Counted from the stretch's first letter, positions 47,015 to 57,500 are shown. The stretch: DNA of 64,000 bases from Marilutibacter maris (GCF_006546735.2 NZ_VICD02000007.1:1-64000), one strand, 5' to 3'. Made by a program: numbers and translations. Notes: generated from the sequence alone by a model not told the origin.

Positions 47015-48423
47015 CCCGTGTCCAGACCCTGTCGCTCGCCATCGGCGTCGCACTCGCCGCACTCGCCGTCGGCTGGATGGCGGGCCGCGCCACGAACGAT
47101 TCGCCCACCGCAGCCACGTCCGCCGAGGCACCGGCCGCGGAACGCAAGGTGCTCTATTACCGCAATCCGATGGGCCTGGCGGACACGTCGCCGGTGCCGA
47201 AGAAGGATTCGATGGGCATGGACTACGTCCCGGTCTATGCCGACGACGCCCCGCCGGCGGCGCCGGGTACGGTGGTGCTGCCCCCGGACAAGGTGCAGGC
47301 GCTGGGCGTGCGCACCGAGGCGGTCAAGCGAGGAGCCATGTCCGCCACCGTGCGCACCAGCGGCACGGTCGAGGTCGACGAGACCCGGCAGTACGCGATC
47401 GCGCCCCGCTTTGAAGGCTGGGTGGAGCGGCTGTACGCGGACCAGACCGGCATGCGCGTCCGCGCCGGGCAGCCGCTGCTCTCCGTCTACAGCCCACAGT
47501 TGGCGGCGGCGCAGGAGGAATACCGGCTGGCCGACGAGACCGCCCGCAGGTTGGCCGGGTCCGATCCCGCGAGCGCGGCATCGATGACCCGCCTGCGCGA
47601 TGCCGCACGCACCCGCCTGCGCAACTGGGAAATCAGCGACGCGCAACTCGGCAAGACGGGGCTGGTGCTCACCGCGCCCGCGGACGGGGTCGTGATCGAG
47701 AAGCCGGTGGTCCAGGGCGCACGCTTCGAGCCCGGCGAAACCATCCTGCGCCTGGCGGACCTGTCGACGGTGTGGGTGATCGCGAAGGTCCCGGCGGCGC
47801 AGGCCGCGGGCATCCAGCCCGGCCAGCCCGCACGCTTTGAAACCGTGGCCCTGCCGGGCCAGGTGGCCGAGGGCGCGGTCACCTTCGTGCAGCCCGTCAT
47901 CGATGCGATGACGCGCACCGTGGATGTGCGCATCGCCCTGCCCAACCCCGACGGCGACCTCCGGCCGGGGCTCTACGGGACGGTGGTGCTGGAGGAGCCG
48001 GGTGCTGGACCGGTCCTGACCGTTCCGCGCTCGGCCGTGCTCGACAGCGGCAAGCGCCAGGTGGTGCTGGTCGAGACCGGCCCCGGCCGGTTCGCACCGC
48101 GCGACGTCACCCTGGGTCGCCGTGGCGGCGATCGCATCGAAGTGCTCGACGGGATCGCCGAAGGCGAACAGGTCGTGGTCTCCGCCAACTTCCTGATCGA
48201 CGCCGAAAGCAACCTGCAGTCGGCACTCCAGGGTCTTGAGGGTCACACAGGACACGGCGCGCCTTCGGGCACCGCTGAGGATCCACACGCCGGGCACGGC
48301 GAGGACGCCGCCGACCCGCACGCAGGTCATGGTGACGAGGCCTCTGATCCGCACGCCGGTCATTCCATGCCGGCTACCCCGGAAGAGACTCCGCCCGCCC
48401 CCACCGGCCACGAGGGGCACTGA
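47011..48423 (+). CDS. cusB: RND efflux periplasmic adaptor CusB, 470 aa
   Basis: An N-terminal membrane segment (SLAIGVALAALAVGWMAGRA) and a heavy-metal-binding domain (YYRNPMGLADTSPVPKKDSM-type with Met ligands, about 47-75) are followed by the adaptor core: APRFEGWVERLYADQTGMRV, a helical hairpin (LAAAQEEYRLADETARRLAG), and a beta-barrel (LVLTAPADGVVIEKPVVQGA, IRLADLSTVWVI-type). The C-terminus holds three DPHAGHG repeats, likely copper ligands. It links CusA and CusC and hands over Cu(I) or Ag(I). The ATGA overlap with cusC and the 1-nt gap to cusA define the operon. Confidence 0.93.
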   Translation: MTRVQTLSLAIGVALAALAVGWMAGRATNDSPTAATSAEAPAAERKVLYYRNPMGLADTSPVPKKDSMGMDYVPVYADDAPPAAPGTVVLPPDKVQALGVRTEAVKRGAMSATVRTSGTVEVDETRQYAIAPRFEGWVERLYADQTGMRVRAGQPLLSVYSPQLAAAQEEYRLADETARRLAGSDPASAASMTRLRDAARTRLRNWEISDAQLGKTGLVLTAPADGVVIEKPVVQGARFEPGETILRLADLSTVWVIAKVPAAQAAGIQPGQPARFETVALPGQVAEGAVTFVQPVIDAMTRTVDVRIALPNPDGDLRPGLYGTVVLEEPGAGPVLTVPRSAVLDSGKRQVVLVETGPGRFAPRDVTLGRRGGDRIEVLDGIAEGEQVVVSANFLIDAESNLQSALQGLEGHTGHGAPSGTAEDPHAGHGEDAADPHAGHGDEASDPHAGHSMPATPEETPPAPTGHEGH

Positions 48424-48424
48424 C

Positions 48425-51400
48425 ATGCTTGGCCGTCTCGTTGAATGGTCGGTGCGCAACGTCTTCCTGGTGCTGCTGATGGCGCTGGCGATTGTCGCCG
48501 GTGGCATCTACGCACTGATGAACACGCCGCTGGACGCACAACCGGATCTGTCGGACGTGCAGGTGATCGTGTTCACGGAGTACCCGGGGCAGGCGCCCCA
48601 GGTGGTCGAGGACCAGGTCACCTATCCGCTGACCAGCGCCCTGCTCGCGACGCCGAAGTCGAAGGACGTCCGCGGCTTCTCGTTCTTCGGCGCCTCCTTC
48701 ATCTACGTCATCTTCGAAGAAGGCACGGACCTGTACTGGGCGCGCTCGCGCGTGCTCGAGAACCTCAACGTCGCGTCGAAAAACCTGCCGGCTGGCGTGG
48801 CACCGGCACTGGGACCCGACGCGTCCGGCGTGGGCTGGGTCTACCAGTACGTGCTGCAGAGCGACCGCCACTCGCTGGACGAGCTGCGCGCGATGCAGGA
48901 CTGGTACCTGCGTTACCAGCTCACCACCGCGCCCGGCGTGGCCGAGGTCGCCAGCGTCGGCGGCTTCGTGCGCCAGTACTCGATCACCGTCGATCCGGTC
49001 CGGCTGCGCGAGTTCGACATCCCGATTTCACGCGTGTCCGAGGTGATCGCCGAGAGCAACCGCGACGTCGGCGGCCGCGTGATCGAGATGGCCGAGACCG
49101 AGTACATGGTGCGGGGCCGCGGCTACCTGCGCGGTATCGAGGATATCGAGAGCCTGGTTCTGCGCGCCGAAGGGGGCGCACCGGTGCTGATCGGCGACGT
49201 CGCCCGGGTCGAACTGGTACCCGATGAGCGCCGTGGCATCGTCGACCTGGACGGCGAAGGCGACGTTGTGGGCGGGATCGTCATTGCGCGCTTCGGCGAA
49301 AACGCCCTGGCCGTGATCGGGGGGGTGAAGGACAAGATCGCCCAGCTTGCGAGTGGACTCCCCGAGGGCGTCAGCGTCCAGGCGGTCTACGACCGCTCCG
49401 ATCTCATCGTGCGCGCGATCAAGACGCTACGCACGACGCTGCTCGAGGAGAGCCTGATCGTCGCACTGGTGTGCCTGGTATTCCTGTTCCATGCGCGCAG
49501 CGCGCTGGTCGCGATCATCATGCTGCCCGTCGGCGTGCTGATCGCGGTGATCGCGATGCGCATGCTGGGCATGAACTCCAACATCATGAGCCTGGGCGGC
49601 ATCGCGATCTCGATTGGCGTGATGGTCGACGCGGCGATCGTGATGATCGAGAACGCGCACAAGCACATCGAGCGCTCCGACGGCTCCCGCAGCCGGACCC
49701 AGCTGATCATCGATGCCTGTCGCGAGGTCGGGCCGGCGCTGTTCTTCAGCCTGATGATCATCACCGTCTCGTTCCTGCCCGTGTTCGCCCTGGAGGCTCA
49801 GGAAGGTCGCCTGTTCAAGCCGCTGGCCTTCACCAAGACCTTCGCGATGGCCGGTGGCGCGCTGTTGTCGATCACGCTGGTACCGGTACTCATGCTGCTG
49901 TTCGTGCGCGGCAAGATCGTGCCCGAGCACAAGAATCCGGTGAACCGGTTCCTGGTTGCGGCCTATCGGCCGGTGATCAACGTCGTTCTGCGGCATCGCA
50001 TGGCCACAATCATGTTTGCGTTGGTCGCCCTGTTTGCAAGCCTGTGGCCTGCATCGCGGCTGGGCAGCGAGTTCATGCCAACCCTCAACGAAGGCACGCT
50101 GCTGTACATGCCCGCGTCGCTTCCGGGCATGTCGGTGACCAAGGCCTCGGAGCTGCTGCAGCAGCAGGACCGGATCATCAAGGGCTTCCCGGAAGTGGAG
50201 TCGGTGTTCGGCAAGGCGGGCCGTGCCCTGACGGCCACCGATCCCGCACCGCTGGAGATGTTCGAGACCGTCATCAACCTCAAGCCCGAGGACGACTGGC
50301 GGGACGGCATGACCACCGACAAGCTCATCGCCGAGATGGACGCGGCGCTGAAGTTCCCGGGCGTCGCCAACTCCTGGACGATGCCGATCAAGGCGCGCAC
50401 CGACATGCTGGCCACCGGCATCCGCACGCCCGTGGGCATCAAACTCTTCGGCACGGACCTTGAGCAACTCGACGCGCTGGCCACCGAGATCGAAGCCGTG
50501 GTGCGCGAAGTGCCGGGCACGACCAGCGCGTTCGCCGAACGCCTGACCGGCGCCTACTACCTCGACATCACCCCCGACCTTGGCAGCCTGGCCCAGTACG
50601 GCGTCACCCTGGGCGAGGTGCAGAACGTGGTGGCCGCCGCGCTGGGCGGCGAGATCGTCACCACCATCCTCCAGGGCCGCGAACGCTTCAGCGCGATCGT
50701 GCGCTATCCCCGCGAACTCCGCGACGATCCGCACCGGATAGGCAGCCAAGTCCTGGTGCCGGTCCCCGGCGGCGCCCAGGTGCCGCTCGGCGAACTGGCG
50801 CAGATCGAGGTCAGGAAGGGGGCGCCGAGCATCCGCACCGAGAACGCGATGCTGGCGGCTTACATCTACGTCGATACCCGCGAGAGCGATCTCGGCCGCT
50901 ACGTGAAGGCTGCGCAGGAAGCGGTCACCGAGCAGGTGCAGTTCCCGCCTGGCTACTACGTAACCTGGAGTGGACAGTACGAGTACATGCAACGTGCCGC
51001 GGAGAAGATGCGTGTCGTCGTTCCGGTGACGCTGGCGCTGATCTTCCTGCTGCTGTACCTCAACTTCCGCCGCGTCACCGAGTCGCTGATCGTGATGCTG
51101 TCGGTGCCCTTCGCACTGGTCGGTGGCATCTGGCTGATGTGGATGCTCGACTACAACACCAGCGTCGCGGTGATCGTGGGCTTCATCGCGCTGGCCGGCG
51201 TCGCCGCGGAAACCGGCGTGGTGATGCTGATCTACCTCGACCACGCACTTGAAGCGCGTGCCGCGCAGAGGCAGGCCGAAGGCCGGGCACTGGATTCACG
51301 GGACCTGCGCGAGGCCATCATCGAAGGCGCGGTCGACCGCGTGCGCCCGAAGATGATGACCGTGGTCGCGATCATGGCGGGCCTGCTGCCCATCATGTGG

Positions 51401-51574
51401 AGCAGCGGTACTGGCTCGGAAGTCATGCGCCGAATCGCTGCGCCGATGGTAGGTGGCATGGTGTCTTCGACCATCCTCACCCTGGTCGTGATCCCGGCGC
51501 TGTACTCGCTGATCAAGCAGCGGCAGCTGGCCAGGAAGCCGCACCCCTCCTCCGCACTACCCAAGGAGAAGTAG
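48425..51574 (+). CDS. cusA: RND heavy-metal efflux pump CusA, 1049 aa
   Basis: This is a 12-helix HME-RND transporter of full length: MLGRLVEWSVRNVFLVLLMA opening, DAQPDLSDVQVIVFTEYPGQ, the long periplasmic loop, LGGIAISIGVMVDAAIVMIE in TM4 with the proton-relay Asp, and IVGFIALAGVAAETGVVMLI in the second half. Periplasmic Met residues suit Cu(I)/Ag(I), as in CusA; the divalent-cation CzcA is the alternative. It takes metal from the periplasm (CusB, chaperone) or cytosol and drives it out through CusC using the proton gradient. Confidence 0.94.
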   Translation: MLGRLVEWSVRNVFLVLLMALAIVAGGIYALMNTPLDAQPDLSDVQVIVFTEYPGQAPQVVEDQVTYPLTSALLATPKSKDVRGFSFFGASFIYVIFEEGTDLYWARSRVLENLNVASKNLPAGVAPALGPDASGVGWVYQYVLQSDRHSLDELRAMQDWYLRYQLTTAPGVAEVASVGGFVRQYSITVDPVRLREFDIPISRVSEVIAESNRDVGGRVIEMAETEYMVRGRGYLRGIEDIESLVLRAEGGAPVLIGDVARVELVPDERRGIVDLDGEGDVVGGIVIARFGENALAVIGGVKDKIAQLASGLPEGVSVQAVYDRSDLIVRAIKTLRTTLLEESLIVALVCLVFLFHARSALVAIIMLPVGVLIAVIAMRMLGMNSNIMSLGGIAISIGVMVDAAIVMIENAHKHIERSDGSRSRTQLIIDACREVGPALFFSLMIITVSFLPVFALEAQEGRLFKPLAFTKTFAMAGGALLSITLVPVLMLLFVRGKIVPEHKNPVNRFLVAAYRPVINVVLRHRMATIMFALVALFASLWPASRLGSEFMPTLNEGTLLYMPASLPGMSVTKASELLQQQDRIIKGFPEVESVFGKAGRALTATDPAPLEMFETVINLKPEDDWRDGMTTDKLIAEMDAALKFPGVANSWTMPIKARTDMLATGIRTPVGIKLFGTDLEQLDALATEIEAVVREVPGTTSAFAERLTGAYYLDITPDLGSLAQYGVTLGEVQNVVAAALGGEIVTTILQGRERFSAIVRYPRELRDDPHRIGSQVLVPVPGGAQVPLGELAQIEVRKGAPSIRTENAMLAAYIYVDTRESDLGRYVKAAQEAVTEQVQFPPGYYVTWSGQYEYMQRAAEKMRVVVPVTLALIFLLLYLNFRRVTESLIVMLSVPFALVGGIWLMWMLDYNTSVAVIVGFIALAGVAAETGVVMLIYLDHALEARAAQRQAEGRALDSRDLREAIIEGAVDRVRPKMMTVVAIMAGLLPIMWSSGTGSEVMRRIAAPMVGGMVSSTILTLVVIPALYSLIKQRQLARKPHPSSALPKEK

Positions 51575-51688
51575 TGATGGGGCCGTTCAACGCAGGCAGG
51601 GACCGACGGTTCATGCAACTGTGGCCGCGAACATCCGTCCGTCTACGGCCAATTCGCGCGTTACTGGCTTCGCCCACCGCAAGGCCGG

Positions 51689-51719
51689 TTGACCTGTGTG
51701 CGAGACACAGGTCTAGCCT
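51689..51719 (+). promoter_or_regulatory. perfect MerR-type operator-promoter
   Basis: -35 TTGACC (51689-51694), 19-nt spacer, -10 TAGCCT (51714-51719). GACCTGTGT (51691-51699) and ACACAGGTC (51705-51713) form a perfect 9-bp dyad in the spacer, the classical MerR arrangement. The merR ATG is 28 nt further on. Confidence 0.85.
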
Positions 51720-51746
51720 GATCAACACCTCGCCGGGAGCAAGCCG

Positions 51747-52259
51747 ATGACGACCAAGGAAGAAGTGACGCTGCCGCTGATGACGGTCCGCCAGCTGGCA
51801 CGGCAGGGCGATGTCACGGTGCATGTGGTGCGCAACTACCTGCGGCGCGGTCTGTTGCAAGCGGCCACGCGTACCGAGGGCGGCTACCAGTTGTTCTCCA
51901 CCTCGGAGCTCCTTCGCCTGCACTTCATTCGCACGGCGCAACACCTTGGCTTCACGCTGGGGGAAATCGAGGAAATCATCCACCACAGCCTGCTGCGACA
52001 TAGTCCCTGTCCGCTTGTGCGGGACATCATTCGGCGCAGGCTCGACGACACCCGCCAACAACTGGACAGGCTGCTCGCCATGCACGGACGAATGGAGCGT
52101 GCCATCCACGCCTGGGCGGAGCTTCCGGACTCCATTCCGACTGGCGATGACGTCTGCGCATTGATCGAATCTGTTGCCGCTGCTGAAGGCGGCGGGTTCG
52201 TCAAGTCCACCCCCCGGCGACTTCTTGGACGCCGCCCCACAGAGGAGAATTTGCCATGA
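51747..52259 (+). CDS. MerR-family transcriptional regulator, 170 aa
   Basis: Winged helix: LMTVRQLARQGDVTVHVVRN, YLRRGLLQAATRTEGGYQLF, LRLHFIRTAQHLGFTLGEIE, then a coiled dimer helix (DTRQQLDRLLAMHGRMERAI). Candidate effector Cys are HSPCPLVRD (about residue 90) and DDVCALI (about 137), not the CueR loop, so its metal may differ from copper; it has some look of MerD. The YLRRG hinge is unusual. It should bind its own promoter and, by ATGA overlap, leads a ten-gene train. Confidence 0.86.
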   Translation: MTTKEEVTLPLMTVRQLARQGDVTVHVVRNYLRRGLLQAATRTEGGYQLFSTSELLRLHFIRTAQHLGFTLGEIEEIIHHSLLRHSPCPLVRDIIRRRLDDTRQQLDRLLAMHGRMERAIHAWAELPDSIPTGDDVCALIESVAAAEGGGFVKSTPRRLLGRRPTEENLP

Positions 52260-52570
52260 CAGCCTCCAGTCCTGCCCCCTCAGGCTCCCGACGCTGGGTC
52301 TTCTGGATCTTCCTGGCGCTGGCCGTGTTCTATCTCGCCGTCGAGCACCGCGCCCACCTTGGGGGGACGCTTCGCTGGTTGCCCCTGGCCATCCTGCTGC
52401 TATGTCCCTTGATGCATGTGTTCATGCACAAGGGGCATGGCGGTCATGGAGGTTCCGGAAGTCATGGGCGCGACGGCAATGCCGACGACACACCCCATGG
52501 CCAGCATGAGAGCCGTAGCAAGCGGGCACTGAACGACGAAACGTCCGACACCTCGAACGGAGGGCACTGA
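52256..52570 (+). CDS. DUF2933-like His-rich membrane protein, 104 aa
   Basis: Two membrane helices (WVFWIFLALAVFYLAVEHR and WLPLAILLLCPLMHVFMHKG) with the CPLMHVFMHKGHGGHG signature seen in DUF2933 proteins, and a His/Gly/Asp-rich tail. Cys, Met and His at the end of the second helix suggest metal binding at the membrane. Function unknown. Overlaps merR by ATGA and precedes the methyltransferase by 1 nt. Confidence 0.82.
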   Translation: MTASSPAPSGSRRWVFWIFLALAVFYLAVEHRAHLGGTLRWLPLAILLLCPLMHVFMHKGHGGHGGSGSHGRDGNADDTPHGQHESRSKRALNDETSDTSNGGH

Positions 52571-52571
52571 C

Positions 52572-53237
52572 ATGCAGGCACCCGACTCCGGCTACGGCCT
52601 TTGGCTGCTGGCCGCCATCAACGCCGCGTTCTTCATCTTCTTCGCCTGGAGCTTCTACAAGCCCTTGACCCGCTGGGACTGGCGGGGGTTCGGGATGTTC
52701 TCCGCCTTCGTCGTGGCCCTGTTCGCGGAAATGTATGGCTTCCCGCTGACGTTGTACGTCCTGGGCGGGTGGCTCAGTGCCAATTATCCGCAAGTGAACT
52801 GGCTCAGCCATGACGCGGGCCATCTGCTCGAGATGTGGTTCGGCTGGCGCGCCAACCCGCATTTCGGCCCATTCCACATCGCAAGCTTCGTCCTGATCGG
52901 CGGCGGCTTCTGGCTGCTGTCGGCCGCCTGGCCGATGCTGTATCGGGCACAGCGTGAAGGCCGGCTCGCCCGCGAGGGCGTGTATGCGCGCATGCGTCAC
53001 CCGCAGTACGTCGCCTTCGTGCTCGTGCTGACCGGCTTCCTGCTGCAGTGGCCCACGCTGCTCACGCTCGCCAGCTATCCGGTGCTCGTGTGGGCCTATG
53101 CCCGACTGGCGCGCCGTGAGGAAAAAGACTGCTTGAGCCGCTTCGGCGACGACTACGTCCGCTACATGCAGGAAGTGCCGGCCTTCATCCCCCGACGCCG
53201 GCGCGGCCCCGCCCCATCCCAAGGAGAAGCCCGATGA
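52572..53237 (+). CDS. isoprenylcysteine carboxyl methyltransferase family protein, 221 aa
   Basis: A membrane protein with about five helices. The C-terminal half has the ICMT/PEMT signature: [20 protein letters not shown] near 137-156 and [20 protein letters not shown] near 177-196, which form the SAM site at the membrane surface. Bacterial members of this group are common beside heavy-metal pumps; the substrate (lipid, isoprenoid thiol or metal) is unknown. ATGA overlap with the ATPase gene following. Confidence 0.85.
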   Translation: MQAPDSGYGLWLLAAINAAFFIFFAWSFYKPLTRWDWRGFGMFSAFVVALFAEMYGFPLTLYVLGGWLSANYPQVNWLSHDAGHLLEMWFGWRANPHFGPFHIASFVLIGGGFWLLSAAWPMLYRAQREGRLAREGVYARMRHPQYVAFVLVLTGFLLQWPTLLTLASYPVLVWAYARLARREEKDCLSRFGDDYVRYMQEVPAFIPRRRRGPAPSQGEAR

Positions 53238-55624
53238 TGCAGGTCCACGAACCCACGGTGCGCACGCGCACCTGGCCCATCGGCGACATGGTGAGCACCG
53301 GCTGCGCGCGCACGCTGGAGAAGGCCGTGGCCGCGCTGCCTGGAGTCAACGCCACCAGCGCGAACTTCGCCACCGCGACCCTGCAGGTGTCCTACGACCC
53401 GGCCCGCCTGTCGTCGGGTGCGGTCGCCACCGCGATCCGTGACTGCGGCTTTCAATGCGACGCCTCGATGCCCGCTGCCGGCTCCGCCACAGGCGCGCAC
53501 GACCATGCTGCGCATGCCAGGCACGGACAGGATACGGTCGCGGCGCACACTGCCGACGCCCACGCCGGCCACGGCGATGACGCCAGGGATGCCGCAGGTC
53601 ACGACGCGCATGCGGGCATGAACCACGGCAGCGATCTGCACGCCGCGGCGCGCGACATGGGCCGCCGCTTCCTGGTCGCCCTCGCCTTCGCGATCCCGGT
53701 ATTCGTGTGGTCGCCCATGGGCGGCCTGATGGAGCCGCCGCCGGTGCCGTTTGGACTGCGCGAGAACGTCTGGTTGTTCCTGCTGGCGACCGGCGCCGTG
53801 CTGTATCCGGGCTGGCCGTTCTTCAGTGCGGCGATTCGTTCGCTGCGCCGCGGCGTGCTGGACATGGCGGTGCTGGTGCTGCTGAGCGTGGGCACCGGTT
53901 ACGGGTTCAGCATCGCGTCGACGTTCTTCTTCGACGGACCGAACTTCTACGAGGCCTCAGCGGTCCTGCTGACCTTCGTACTGCTCGGCCACTGGCTCGA
54001 GATGCGGGCACGCGCCGGCGCCTCGGATGCCATGAAGGCGTTGTTGAAGCTGTCCCCGCCCCGCGCGGTGGTACGCCGTGACGGACAGGAGCTCGACATT
54101 CCGACCGCCGAAGTCCTGGTTGGCGATATCGTCGTGGTGCGGCCCGGGGCGAAGATCCCCGTCGACGGCACCGTCACTGAAGGCAGCTCCCAGGTCGACG
54201 AATCCATGCTGACCGGCGAGTCGATGCCCGTGCGCAAAGACCCCGGGGCCTCCGTTGTCGGCGGATCGATCAACAAGAGCGGCGCATTTGCCTACACCGC
54301 CACCAGGATCGGCAGCGACACCGCACTGGCGCAGATCATTAAGCTGGTCCAGACCGCACAGAACTCCAAGGCGCCCGCGCAACTGCTCGCCGACCGCGCT
54401 TCGCAGTGGCTGGTGCTGGCCGCGATCGTGATCGGGCTGCTGACCTTCGCGGTCTGGTTCTGGTGGCAGGGACAGCCGCTCATGTTCGCGCTCACGCTGA
54501 CGATCACCGTCTTCGTCATTGCCTGTCCCGACGCACTGGGTTTGGCCACCCCGATGGCGATCATGATCGGCACGGGCCTGGGCGCTCGACACGGCATTCT
54601 GTTCAAACACGCCGAAGCCATCGAGAAGAGCGCCCGGCTGGACGTTGTGATCTTTGACAAGACTGGAACCCTGACGGTCGGTGCACCGGAGGTGGTCGAC
54701 ATGGCGGTCGCACCGGGCTGGACGCAGGAGCGGCTACTGGCCACGGCCGCTGCGGTCGAGGCGCATTCGGAGCACCCGCTGGCGCAAGCGATCCTCAAGC
54801 GCGCCGGTCCGGCAGCCGAACGCGCTACGGCCTTCACCAACATCGACGGCCAGGGCGCCACCGGGGTGGTTGACGGGGTGCAGGTCCTGCTGGGCAATCG
54901 CATCCTGATGGTCGAACACGCAATCGATCTATCCGTGCTGGAAGCGGAGGCCGCGCGCCTTACCGGCGCCGGCCGCACCGTGATCTATGCAGGGGTAGGC
55001 GGCGAGCTTGCGGGCTTCTTCGCAATTGCCGACGCGATCCGCGAGACCTCGCGCGCCGCCATCGACGAACTGCATCGTCGCAACATCAAAGTGGCGATGA
55101 TCACCGGCGACAATCGCCCCACCGCCGAACGCGTAGCTCAGGATCTGGGGATCGACATCGTACTGGCAGACGTGTTGCCTGGCGGCAAGTCCGACGAGGT
55201 CATCAAGCTGCAGTCGCAGGGCCTCAAGGTCGGCATGGTGGGCGACGGCATCAACGACGCACCGGCGCTGACGCAGGCCGACGTCGGCTTCGCGATCGGC
55301 GCCGGCACGGACGTCGCCATCGAGAGCGCCGACATCGTGCTCATGCACAGCGACCCCTACGACGTCGTGCGCGCGACCTCCATCGCCCGGGCCACCCTGC
55401 GCAAGATGCACCAGAACCTCGGCTGGGCCGTGGGTTACAACGTGCTGGCCTTCCCGCTCGCGGCCGGCGTGTTCTATCCGTTCGTGCTGTCGCCGGAAAT
55501 CGCCGCCCTGTCGATGTCGGGAAGTTCGGTGATCGTGGCCCTCAATGCCTTGCTTCTCAAACGCCTTCCACTGGCGGACGTTGCCGCCTCCCCTCGCATC
55601 CAGTCCAAGGAGTCCACGCCATGA
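53234..55624 (+). CDS. P1B-type ATPase with CPD motif and degenerate HMA domain, 796 aa
   Basis: The HMA-like N-terminus ([20 protein letters not shown]) keeps only one Cys (Cys24) where CxxC is expected. A His-rich linker follows (about 85-140: [21 protein letters not shown]). Eight helices; the ion-path motif is CPD (Cys431-Pro-Asp433, in [13 protein letters not shown]) instead of CPC. Other motifs are intact: [19 protein letters not shown] (Asp475), [29 protein letters not shown] pumps are annotated as copper or generic heavy-metal ATPases; the true ion is uncertain. It sits in the MerR-led train, with ATGA overlaps on both sides. Confidence 0.93.
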   Translation: MMQVHEPTVRTRTWPIGDMVSTGCARTLEKAVAALPGVNATSANFATATLQVSYDPARLSSGAVATAIRDCGFQCDASMPAAGSATGAHDHAAHARHGQDTVAAHTADAHAGHGDDARDAAGHDAHAGMNHGSDLHAAARDMGRRFLVALAFAIPVFVWSPMGGLMEPPPVPFGLRENVWLFLLATGAVLYPGWPFFSAAIRSLRRGVLDMAVLVLLSVGTGYGFSIASTFFFDGPNFYEASAVLLTFVLLGHWLEMRARAGASDAMKALLKLSPPRAVVRRDGQELDIPTAEVLVGDIVVVRPGAKIPVDGTVTEGSSQVDESMLTGESMPVRKDPGASVVGGSINKSGAFAYTATRIGSDTALAQIIKLVQTAQNSKAPAQLLADRASQWLVLAAIVIGLLTFAVWFWWQGQPLMFALTLTITVFVIACPDALGLATPMAIMIGTGLGARHGILFKHAEAIEKSARLDVVIFDKTGTLTVGAPEVVDMAVAPGWTQERLLATAAAVEAHSEHPLAQAILKRAGPAAERATAFTNIDGQGATGVVDGVQVLLGNRILMVEHAIDLSVLEAEAARLTGAGRTVIYAGVGGELAGFFAIADAIRETSRAAIDELHRRNIKVAMITGDNRPTAERVAQDLGIDIVLADVLPGGKSDEVIKLQSQGLKVGMVGDGINDAPALTQADVGFAIGAGTDVAIESADIVLMHSDPYDVVRATSIARATLRKMHQNLGWAVGYNVLAFPLAAGVFYPFVLSPEIAALSMSGSSVIVALNALLLKRLPLADVAASPRIQSKESTP

Positions 55625-56034
55625 ATCCCGCGACGCACCTTGCCCACCCAAGGGCCCGAGGCACGTATCCCCGCCGCTGGCATGCCGCGCTGGCCTTGGC
55701 TGCTCTGTTCGCCTTCGCACTGCCGGGTGTCGCCTCGGCGAGTGAAGGTGGGTTCCGTCACAACGTACTGATGCGCGGCCAAGTGTTGGAGAAGCAGGAC
55801 GAAACGCTCGTCGTCTGCGTCGGACAGGCCGACGGCGCTCAGGTCGGGCAGGTGCTGGATGTGATCCGGCACAAGCGCCGCATCCGGCATTCGCGGACCG
55901 GCGGTCCACGCTACCGCCGTGAAAACGTCGGCCAAGTGCGGATCGTTGAACTGTTCGACGGTCACTACGCGGATGCCGAAGTGATCTCCGGCAGCCCCAA
56001 GGTCAACGACACGGTGGAGCTCGTTCGCCCCTGA
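55621..56034 (+). CDS. exported small protein with a beta-strand C-terminal domain, 137 aa
   Basis: Signal peptide ([20 protein letters not shown], cleavage near ASA). The mature part is a compact beta-rich domain: [56 protein letters not shown] and [10 protein letters not shown]. The pattern 'VGQVxIxELFDxHYAxAxV...G...ND.VEL' resembles the C-terminal domain of FlgT-like and similar stress proteins. No enzyme residues. Overlaps the ATPase stop by ATGA; 80 nt before the nuclease gene. Confidence 0.72.
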   Translation: MNPATHLAHPRARGTYPRRWHAALALAALFAFALPGVASASEGGFRHNVLMRGQVLEKQDETLVVCVGQADGAQVGQVLDVIRHKRRIRHSRTGGPRYRRENVGQVRIVELFDGHYADAEVISGSPKVNDTVELVRP

Positions 56035-56114
56035 CCAGGCGCGTCGCACGGGGATGCGCATCGGCCCTTCCAACGCCTCCCGCAATCGCTTCTTTCCGAG
56101 ACAGGAGTCACGTT

Positions 56115-57500
56115 ATGACAGCGTCTTCCAACCCCACCCTGCAGTTCCTCGGCGCCGCGGGCACAGTCACCGGCTCGCGCTACCTGGTCGAGGCCAACGG
56201 CCAGCGCGTGCTGGTCGACTGCGGCCTGTTCCAGGGCTACAAACAGCTGCGCGAGCGCAACTGGGCACCGTTTCCCGTCGACGCGGCATCAATCGATGCG
56301 GTGATCCTGACCCACGCCCACTTGGACCATTCGGGCTACCTGCCCGCACTCGTCAAGCAGGGGTTCCGCGGCCGGATCCACTGCACCCACGGCAGCGTGG
56401 CGCTGTGCGGACTGCTGCTTCCCGACAGCGGGCACCTGCTGGAAGAAGAGGCGAAGTACGCCGCGCGCAAGGGCTACTCGAAGCACAAGGAGCCGCGACC
56501 GCTCTATACGGAAGAGGACGCCCGTCGCAGCCTGAAGCAGCTGCAGGGACATGACCATGAACGCGACATCGAGGTCGCGCCCGGCTTCACGGTGCGCTTC
56601 CACCCCGCAGGCCACATCCTGGGCGCCGCCCACGTCAGCTTGGATGTCCAGGGGCAGCGCCTGCACTTCAGCGGCGACTTGGGACGGCAGCAGGAATCGC
56701 TGATGAATCCGCCGACGCCCCTGCCCGCCTGCGACGTACTGGTCTGCGAGTCCACTTACGGCAATCGCGAACACGTCCCGATCGACCAGGAAGCGGAATT
56801 GGCCCCGATCATCCGCCGTGTTGCCGCGCGCGGGGGCGTTATCGTCATCCCCGCCTTTGCTGTCGGCCGCGCCCAGGCGCTCATGCTGCATATCGCCCGG
56901 CTGCGTGAGCGCAAGGAGATCCCTCGCGTGCCGGTGTACCTCAACAGCCCGATGGCGATCAACGCGACCCGGCACTACCACGCCCACCATTCCGAGCACC
57001 ACGTGTCCGAAGAGGACTGCCAGCGGATGTTCGACGTGGCCACCTTCGTCAACACGGTGGAAGAGTCGAAGGCGCTCAACCGCCAGCGCGGGCCGATGAT
57101 CATCATCTCCGCCAGCGGGATGGCGACCGGGGGGCGCGTGTTGCACCACATCGAAGCGTTCGGCCCCGATGACCGCAACGCGATCCTCCTCGCGGGCTAC
57201 CAAGCCGGCGGAACACGCGGTGCCGCGCTGGCGGCAGGAAAGCGAACCTTGCGCATGTTTGGCCGCGAGGTCCCCATTCGCGCCGAGGTAGTGCAGCTGG
57301 AAGGCTTCTCTGGCCACGCCGACGCCGGGGAACTGCTGGACTGGATGCGCACCGCGCCGTCCGCGCCGCGCGTCGTCTACCTCACCCACGGCGAGCCCGA
57401 TGCAGCCGACACGTTGCGCGGGCGCGTGCAGCGTGAGCTGGGCTGGCGCGCGCGCGTTCCGGAGCACCTGGAGCGCGTTGGGCTGGAGGATGCGCGATGA
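56115..57500 (+). CDS. MBL-fold beta-CASP RNA-processing exonuclease, 461 aa
   Basis: A metallo-beta-lactamase/beta-CASP nuclease. Zinc motifs: AVILTHAHLDHSGYLPALVK (HxHxDH), FHPAGHILGAAHVSLD, HFSGDLGR and VCESTYGNREH; the beta-CASP insert has VIVIPAFAVGRAQALMLHIA, ISASGMATGGRVLHHIEAFG and a last VYLTHGEPDAADTL. It is of the YSH1/CPSF73-like bacterial group, acting as endo- or 5'-3' exoribonuclease in the cytosol. AGGAG precedes the ATG. Its stop overlaps the phosphorylase start, so RNA cleavage and nucleotide phosphorolysis are co-expressed. Confidence 0.92.
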   Translation: MTASSNPTLQFLGAAGTVTGSRYLVEANGQRVLVDCGLFQGYKQLRERNWAPFPVDAASIDAVILTHAHLDHSGYLPALVKQGFRGRIHCTHGSVALCGLLLPDSGHLLEEEAKYAARKGYSKHKEPRPLYTEEDARRSLKQLQGHDHERDIEVAPGFTVRFHPAGHILGAAHVSLDVQGQRLHFSGDLGRQQESLMNPPTPLPACDVLVCESTYGNREHVPIDQEAELAPIIRRVAARGGVIVIPAFAVGRAQALMLHIARLRERKEIPRVPVYLNSPMAINATRHYHAHHSEHHVSEEDCQRMFDVATFVNTVEESKALNRQRGPMIIISASGMATGGRVLHHIEAFGPDDRNAILLAGYQAGGTRGAALAAGKRTLRMFGREVPIRAEVVQLEGFSGHADAGELLDWMRTAPSAPRVVYLTHGEPDAADTLRGRVQRELGWRARVPEHLERVGLEDAR

